Shown: positions 58,205-64,000 of the stretch, in pieces
How the letters are laid out: every line of letters begins with the position of its first letter
Position numbering within the stretch: the stretch's first letter is position 1
Assembly: GCF_009905375.1 (NCBI RefSeq)
Contig: NC_133650.1
Coordinates: forward strand, 172,688,518-172,752,517
DNA from: Apium graveolens
Taxonomy: Eukaryota > Streptophyta > Magnoliopsida > Apiales > Apiaceae
Direction of reading: 5' to 3'
Length of the DNA stretch: 64,000 bases
Position numbers and translations under genes: made by a program
The notes under the pieces: generated by a model
The model's database searches: none
The model's input: the letters and a program-made list of their open reading frames with translations, nothing else
Told to the model about the DNA's origin: nothing

Positions 58205-59671
58205 TTTTGAGATCTCAATGCAGCCCGAGTTATTGGAAAAATATCAGATTGTGCCAGGAGAAAATAATGAATGAAGGCAGAGAGTCAATGACTGGAGAGG
58301 AGATCCATACTGAGAAAGATGATAAAGGGATAATGAGGTACTCCTACCGGATTTGGGTTCCGAATGTTCAAGAGCTTAAAGATGAGATATTGGATGAAAG
58401 CCATAGTTCAAGGTATTCCATTCACCCGGGAAGTACCAAGATGTATAGGGATTTGAAGGAATATTACTGGTGGCCCAACATGAAGAGGGACGTAGCAGAA
58501 TGGGTAAGCAAATGTTTGACTTGCCAAAGGGTAAAGGCAGAGCACCAGAGACCCAGTGGACTCTTACGACCCCTGGAGATTCCCGAATGGAAATGTGAAC
58601 AGATAACGATGGATTTTGTTGTAGGATTGCAAGGACGAAAGCCAATCACGACGCCATTTGGGTAATTATAGACTGACTGACAAAGTCAGCTCATTTCATT
58701 CCTATCAATGAGAGATACACAGTCGATAGACTGGTGGACATTTACCTTAAGGAAATAGTAACGCGACATGGAGTCCCAGCGTCCATTGTCTCAGACCGAG
58801 ACCCCAGGTTCAACTCCAGATTTTGGAGGAGCTTTCAGGAATGTGCGGGGACCAAGTTAAATATGAGTAACGCGTACCATCCCCAGACGGATGGGCAGAG
58901 TGAAAGGACCATCCAGACACTAGAGGATATGTTGAGAGTCTGTGCAATAGACTTTAAAGGGAGCTGGGATGATCACTTGCCGTTGATCGAGTTTTCTTAT
59001 AACAATAGCTTTCATGCTAGCATCGGAATGCCGCCTTAAGAGGCCCTGTACGGAAGAAGGTGCCGATCTCCCTTATACTGGGATGAAGTAGGAGAGCGGA
59101 AGATGCTCGGACCCGAAGTGGTCCAAAGGACCAAAGATATAGTGGATCTTATCAGAGGGCGACTTGTAGCAGCCCAAGACAGACAGAAAAAATATGCAGA
59201 CCTAGCCCGAAAGGACAAGGAATATGAAGTAGGGGACTTAGTACTGCTAAAGGTATCCCCTTGGAAGGGATTAATGAGGTTCGGAAGGAAAGGAAAACTA
59301 AGCCCAAGATACATTGGACCTTTGAGATATTAAGACGGATTGGAAAGTTAGCTTACGAGCTAGCCTTACCCCCTAACTTGCAACAAGTTCATAATGTGTT
59401 CCATGTGTCAATGCTAAGGAAGTATCATCGGGATGCCAGACATATAGTGGAGTACGAGCAGGTGGATATGCAGCCAGATCTAACTTACGTGGAGAAGCCA
59501 GTAAGGATTATAGATAAGAAGGAGCAGGTGCTTCGGAACAAAGTGATCAAGCTAGTCAGAGTACTATGGCAGAATCATAATGTGGAAGAATCAACTTGGG
59601 AACTAGAGAGCACAATGCTAGAAAAGTACCCCCATTTGTTTCTGTTTGATTCCGGGACGGAATCCTTTTAA
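58205..59671 (+). pseudogene. Element E: integrase with chromodomain, broken
   Basis: HHCC domain (IHPGSTKMYRDLKEYYWWPN ... CLTCQRV) and core Asp (MDFVVGL) in 58207-58665; [11 protein letters not shown] and [20 protein letters not shown] in 58734-59039; GPY-type segment in 59103-59333; chromodomain-like tail in 59261-59671 (VLRNKVIKLVRVLWQNHNVE; ESTWELESTMLEKYPHLF). Breaks: frameshifts near 58255, 58650 and 59318, a TGA at about 58676 (probably CGA) and a TAA at 59037. All three catalytic acidic residues of the core are present. The tail type suits Tekay/Del, whose chromodomains are thought to guide insertion to H3K9-methylated chromatin. Confidence 0.9.
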
Positions 59672-59682
59672 GGAGGGGAGAC
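59670..59682 (+). other. Element E polypurine tract
   Basis: AAGGAGGGGAGAC directly before TGTAATAACC of the 3' LTR. Confidence 0.9.
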
Positions 59683-62600
59683 TGTAATAACCCCCAAAAT
59701 TTTCAACTTTTTGTAACCCTTGTGAATAGTGTTTTAGCTAAATGAGAAAACTTATCATGCCACACTATGTAGGGGTTCTGTTATGAATATTATGAGATTT
59801 TATTAGTACTCTATACGGTATATGAGTGTATGTAAGATCGTCAGAATCCAATTCCGAACACTTTGGTTTTTCCCGGAAATCCACTAGATACGGAGAGAAT
59901 TGAGTATAAGGTAACAGGATAAAAAGGATTTAAATTAAAGGATTATAATAGAGGATCATAAAAAGGAATATAATGTATTGAGAAAGGTTAAGGGAACCTA
60001 AGTAATAAGATCCCGGGTATGATCCTTCAAACGATAAATGAGAATGAAAGTTAAGCGAACCGTATAACAGATCAGCGGTCATTAGGCAAACAATTAGGAA
60101 GTTAATCAAAGGGATTAGAGAGAGTGATGTCACCCAACCAATGAGAAGAGGACAAGGAGGGAAGGATGACATCACCACATGACATGGGCATGACATGGGA
60201 AGGAAGGAGATGTGGTGGCTTTTTAACCACACAAATCAAGGGCAACAAGGTAATTAACTAAATCAAACACAAAAACAAATCAACCAAGCCAAGCAATTCA
60301 TTCTTCATCAAAATCAAAAAGAAACCAAGGCATTGTTCTTGAGAGCTCTCGGCTTTTTACTATTGCAAAAAGCAAGAAAATTCAAAATCAAAGATCCAAG
60401 CTTCCTAAATTGGCAAGTTAATTCCCTAATCATCCTTATGCTTAGTTAGGGCTATATCATGAGTTTAAGCCATCAATTCCTTCTCAATCTTCTTCATTTA
60501 ATCAAAGAAGAAGACTATGAATAGTGTTTTCAAGTTTTTAACTTGAAATTTTCTTGTTTTCCTTGAAGATCCAAGCATTCCTAAGACTTCTCAAAGCTTC
60601 TTAAGGCTTCCTAGCTCCTCCCACCACTTCAAGGAAGGTATATCATCTCCAAACCCTAGATTCCTATGTATTATAAGATGATTTTGATTAGCAGGGTGAT
60701 ATTGTAGCTTGATGTTTGTGATTTAGAGTTTGGGATTGAAATGGTATTGAAATGGAATGGTAAATGTTGTTATTTTGGTTAAAAGATTGTAGTATAGTTA
60801 AATTCAAGCTTTGGCATAAGTATGAATGTTAAAATTGAATTGGTTGGGGCTGATATGAGGTGATAAGGATGGATGTTGGTTGTATGTTTGATTTGAGGTT
60901 GAATTGGGTTGGTTTTTGAATGGTTTTAAATTGGGAAATCGCGTAAACATAGCCGTCGTAACGTCCGATTTTCTTTACACTGTTTTTGTGCATAACATTA
61001 GGACCCGAGAACCCCCCTGCTAGATTATGACCATTGCCATTTTTAGATAGTTCGTGTTACGAGCTTCGTTTTGATATGTAGTTCGTTCGATTCCGATGCA
61101 CGGTTTAGGAGAAACGACCGTTTCAAGTAACGGCGTTTCGCGAATGAAACTTTTCCCCTCGCCTTAATTTGAAACATAGGTTAAAGACCAAAAAAGGGTT
61201 AATTAATGTATGAAACATTTATGGTAAGTGTGTTAGGAAGTTGGTAAGACACTCGCGAAGGATCGCCTTAAAACTCGTAAAGGTTAAATTATTAAAAATG
61301 TGGAGCGAGGGTACCGAGTGACTTAAGAGAATCAGTAAGCGCAAAACAAGCGTTAGAGTCTAAGTTAGTTAAAGTATAGATTTACAAGTGACTTTGGTTT
61401 AATTCCAACTTACTTGTTGTTTATAGGTTACCAGACTCGTCCCGAGCCTTTTATCACCCCAAGTCGCTCAGGCAAGTTTTCTCCGTTATAACTGTTGTTG
61501 TGATGTATTGTGTATATGCATATCTTGCGAAATGCATATTTGGTTAATTAGCAAATGTTGCAATATATTGAAGCATGCTGCTATGGTATATATATGCATG
61601 CCTGTTTCGTATTCTTCCATATATATCTGTTGATTCAGTTGATAATACCTATGCTAGAGGATAGCGGTAATTTGCATATACCCTTAGTATAGGGACCCAA
61701 AGGTGAAAATATTTTCTAAAACCGGGAGTCGAGGATCCCGAGTAGATTTTGTATATATGATATAAATATATATTATATATATATATATGGTATAGTTTTC
61801 AAAACTATTAATCGAATAAGGTTTATTCGATAACTTTATTTTTTAATGAATATTATTTGAATATTATTCGAGGCTATGACTCTTTATTTATTAAATGAAT
61901 ATTATTTGAATATTCATTCGAGGCTTATGACCTTTATTTATTTATTGAATATTATTTGAATATTCATTCGAGGGCTTATGACTCTTTTATATTATTATGA
62001 TTATTGATATTCATTGAGGATGTATGACTCCTTTTTTATGAATATTATTTATAATATTCATTCGAGGTATTATGACTCCGCTTATTACTGCAATATATTC
62101 TTTATTTTATTAAAGAATAAGGTGTCAATAATCAAACTTATTTTCGATTATTCAAATAAAGATAGTACTTTCGTATAAGTATATCTTTGGTTATTTAATA
62201 CTCGTTTCAAGTATAAGTTTTAATACTTCTACTTCAATTATTTTTATAAAGATTATTCTTTATGGGAATATTATTTAAATAATAATATTCAGACATTTTC
62301 TAAATATCTGGGGACTGATTTACTTCATTAAATCAGCTTTACTCCAAACACTCTTTAAAGTGTTTTCGAGTCTTCAAAATGATTTTTAAAAGTTAGAGCG
62401 GATCCCAAAACTCATTTTTATATTTAAGATCTTCCTTTTTAAGGGGATTTAAATACTCGCTAAAACCTGAGGGATCCGGCTCTGTGGTGTATTTTATATT
62501 CGCAACAAGGTTGCAGTTTTGGTAAATGAATTGATTACTTACCCAACGTTCGGGAAGTAAGTCCATCTATTGAGTCGGCATAAGCAACATGGGCTCAGTG

Positions 62601-62883
62601 GGCGTCCATGATAGTGTAAGTGGCTCAGTGGGAGTCCATCAAATGCATAAGTGGCAGTGGCAGTCCAGCATAAGGTCCTATTGAGACCAGGGTGATGACC
62701 AGTGGGGAATTCGTCCATCTACTAGTAGAAAAGGTTACTTATGGTATCTTTGCCTGATCAGCAAGATACCTGGTTTATGCCAAAATTTTTCCTTTCCAAA
62801 ATTTATTGGATGTTGCAAACTTGTTCATACTTTACATGACAGAGGTTTTCAGGAAATGTATAAAGAAGATGTATATGTGGATA
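59683..62883 (+). repeat. Element E 3' LTR, cut by assembly gap
   Basis: Matches 49610-52850 until the run of Ns. About 750 bases of the LTR, including the hairpin and leader exon, are missing. Differences from the 5' LTR are few to about 61250, then become mostly one- to few-base deletions (for example GAGGCTATGACTC against GAGGGCTTATGACTC) up to the gap. Confidence 0.92.
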
Positions 62884-62983
62884 NNNNNNNNNNNNNNNNN
62901 NNNNNNNNNNNNNNNNNNNNNNNNNNNNNNNNNNNNNNNNNNNNNNNNNNNNNNNNNNNNNNNNNNNNNNNNNNNNNNNNNNN
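62884..62983. other. Assembly gap (100 N)
   Basis: Exactly 100 Ns, a common placeholder for a gap of unknown size. The sequence on its right does not continue the E LTR. Confidence 0.98.
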
Positions 62984-63946
62984 TATACTATCATTCGTAT
63001 ATAAGACTTGACATCAGGTTAAAGTACTATTCTAAGGAGAAAATAACCCATTACCCTTCATCCCGATATAAGATGAATTAGGTTAAAGTACTATTCTAAG
63101 GAGAAAACTATTCACTACCTTTTCTCCTTCCCATGACTTGAAAAAAAAAAATCAAATACATAATGGAATACAAATAGTTGATGGGGCCTTGAATTGTTTT
63201 GCATGTGATCTTATGTTCAATTAGTATAATTTTATGTTAGGGACATTTTAGTCTTGTTTAGTGACAAATATTATATATTATATTAATATGAGTTATATAT
63301 GAGTAAAAATAAATCATGGGACATATTCATAATTATTAAATAAAATGTGACATATTGATAAAGTAACTCCTTAATATGGGACATGTTATATATAAATTCC
63401 CAATAAATTTTGACGATTTATCACCGTTTTATTAGAGAATTCAAAAAATAAGGTAATATATTTTTAATTAAACTATCCTTTTAAATTTACATAATTAATA
63501 AAATTATTTTTTCATAGCAAAAAAATTACTCATATTAATTGTAAATGATTAACGTTTAATAGCATGTTGTTCAATTCAGTTGCAACAAATAAGTGTTTAA
63601 TAACAAAAAAATACAAAAGTTTTCGACATTATCTTTAAAGGAAGCAATACACAATGGATTGATATGTATATGATAAGGTGGTGATTATTGTTAAAATTAT
63701 ACGCGAATTTAAGTTGTGATTATTGGATAATTTTTTTTTACTTATAATCATAAATATAATATCGTGATGTGTGTGTATATTAATGTGAATCAGATTGAAA
63801 GCTGGTTGAGTTAAGTAAAAGAGGACCAATCCATAATCCGCAGATTTTTAAAATTAGTTGAACAACATTTTGGTTTCGGTTTGGATCAGTTTATATCGAA
63901 TCGGTTTATGCGAATTATGCACTTTAATCTGAACCGTGGTCACCTC
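62984..63946. other. AT-rich sequence after the gap, no gene recognised
   Basis: About 960 bases with no supported gene. A 28-base direct repeat starting AGGTTAAAGTACTATTCTAA lies at 63016-63043 and 63080-63107. A stretch of GGTTTCGGTTTGGATCAG-type sequence near 63875 is of unknown type. Confidence 0.6.
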
Positions 63947-64000
63947 TGAAATTCTACACCTAGAGGGGGTGAATAGGTGTTATAGCTAACTAATATCAAT
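63947..64000 (-). repeat. Edge of a Copia LTR (candidate)
   Basis: TGAAATTCTACACCTAGAGG followed by GGGTGAATAGGTG. In minus orientation this is a CACCTATTCACCCCCTCTAG-type end, like the LTR ends of C and G (TTCAACCCCCTTCT). The rest lies beyond the window. Confidence 0.4.

Larger units (their letters stand above)
49610..62883 (+). mobile_element. Element E: Tekay/Del-like Ty3 chromovirus, broken
   Basis: 5' LTR (49610-53612), primer site, accessory ORF, gag-protease-RT-RNase H-integrase-chromodomain, polypurine tract, and 3' LTR from 59683 running into the assembly gap. The LTRs are nearly identical in their first 1.5 kb, so insertion is young relative to B and D. The coding region nevertheless carries several nonsense changes and frameshifts. 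It interrupts element G. The left candidate target duplication is CTTCA (49605-49609); the right side is lost in the gap. Confidence 0.92.

Overview
This is plant nuclear DNA, probably from a dicot. It is intergenic heterochromatin made almost entirely of nested LTR retrotransposons. I see no intact host gene, rRNA, tRNA or CRISPR array. The initiator-Met tRNA primer sites, chromodomain integrases, multi-kb LTRs and Sirevirus-type Copia elements are all typical of plants. I cannot fix the species from sequence alone.

Layout. (A) 1-3821, minus: 5' part of an Athila-type Ty3 element, lying in (X) 3822-7942, minus: LTR, primer site and pre-gag ORF of a Tekay/Del-like Ty3 element, itself lying in the integrase of (B) 7943-22740, minus: a Tekay/Del-like element with a 3.9 kb LTR. 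(C) 10937-18000, minus: a Sirevirus-like Copia element with both LTRs and a 5-bp target duplication, also inserted in B. 22741-28588 is AT-rich and mostly unrecognised, with a repeat-bearing Copia-like fragment at its end. (X') 28589-30084, plus: LTR fragment related to X, cut by (D) 30085-42345, minus: Tekay/Del-like element with a full gag-pol order but many breaks. (F) 42346-46059, plus: LTR plus primer site and ORF remnant of another Tekay-like element. 46060-46282: 3' end of a Copia element. (G) 46283-49609, minus: 3' end of a Sirevirus with an env-position ORF. (E) 49610-62883 and on into an assembly gap, plus: Tekay/Del-like element with about 4 kb LTRs. 62984-64000: unrecognised AT-rich sequence and the edge of one more Copia LTR.

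Most interesting observation. The LTRs of B, D and E each carry, 35-44 bases downstream of a conserved TGAGC/GCTCA hairpin, a short ORF whose first residues resemble the N-terminal tail of histone H3. In B it reads MVRTKQTARKTTG, 11 of 13 residues identical to H3. In all three elements this ORF runs in frame into a 5' splice-site-like GTAG, and a 3' splice-site-like AG lies in phase 0 at the start of an accessory ORF found between the primer site and gag. I infer a spliced leader exon that gives the accessory protein a histone-H3-like N-terminus. B's two exons are open throughout. D and E encode a chromodomain at the integrase C-terminus; B's integrase end is outside the window. A histone-tail mimic beside a histone-tail reader is therefore a testable system.

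All gag-pol genes here are dead. Many stops look like C-to-T changes (CAA/CAG/CGA to TAA/TAG/TGA), as expected for methylated, silenced elements. Some single-base losses in E, and many in its 3' LTR beside the 100-N gap, may be assembly errors.
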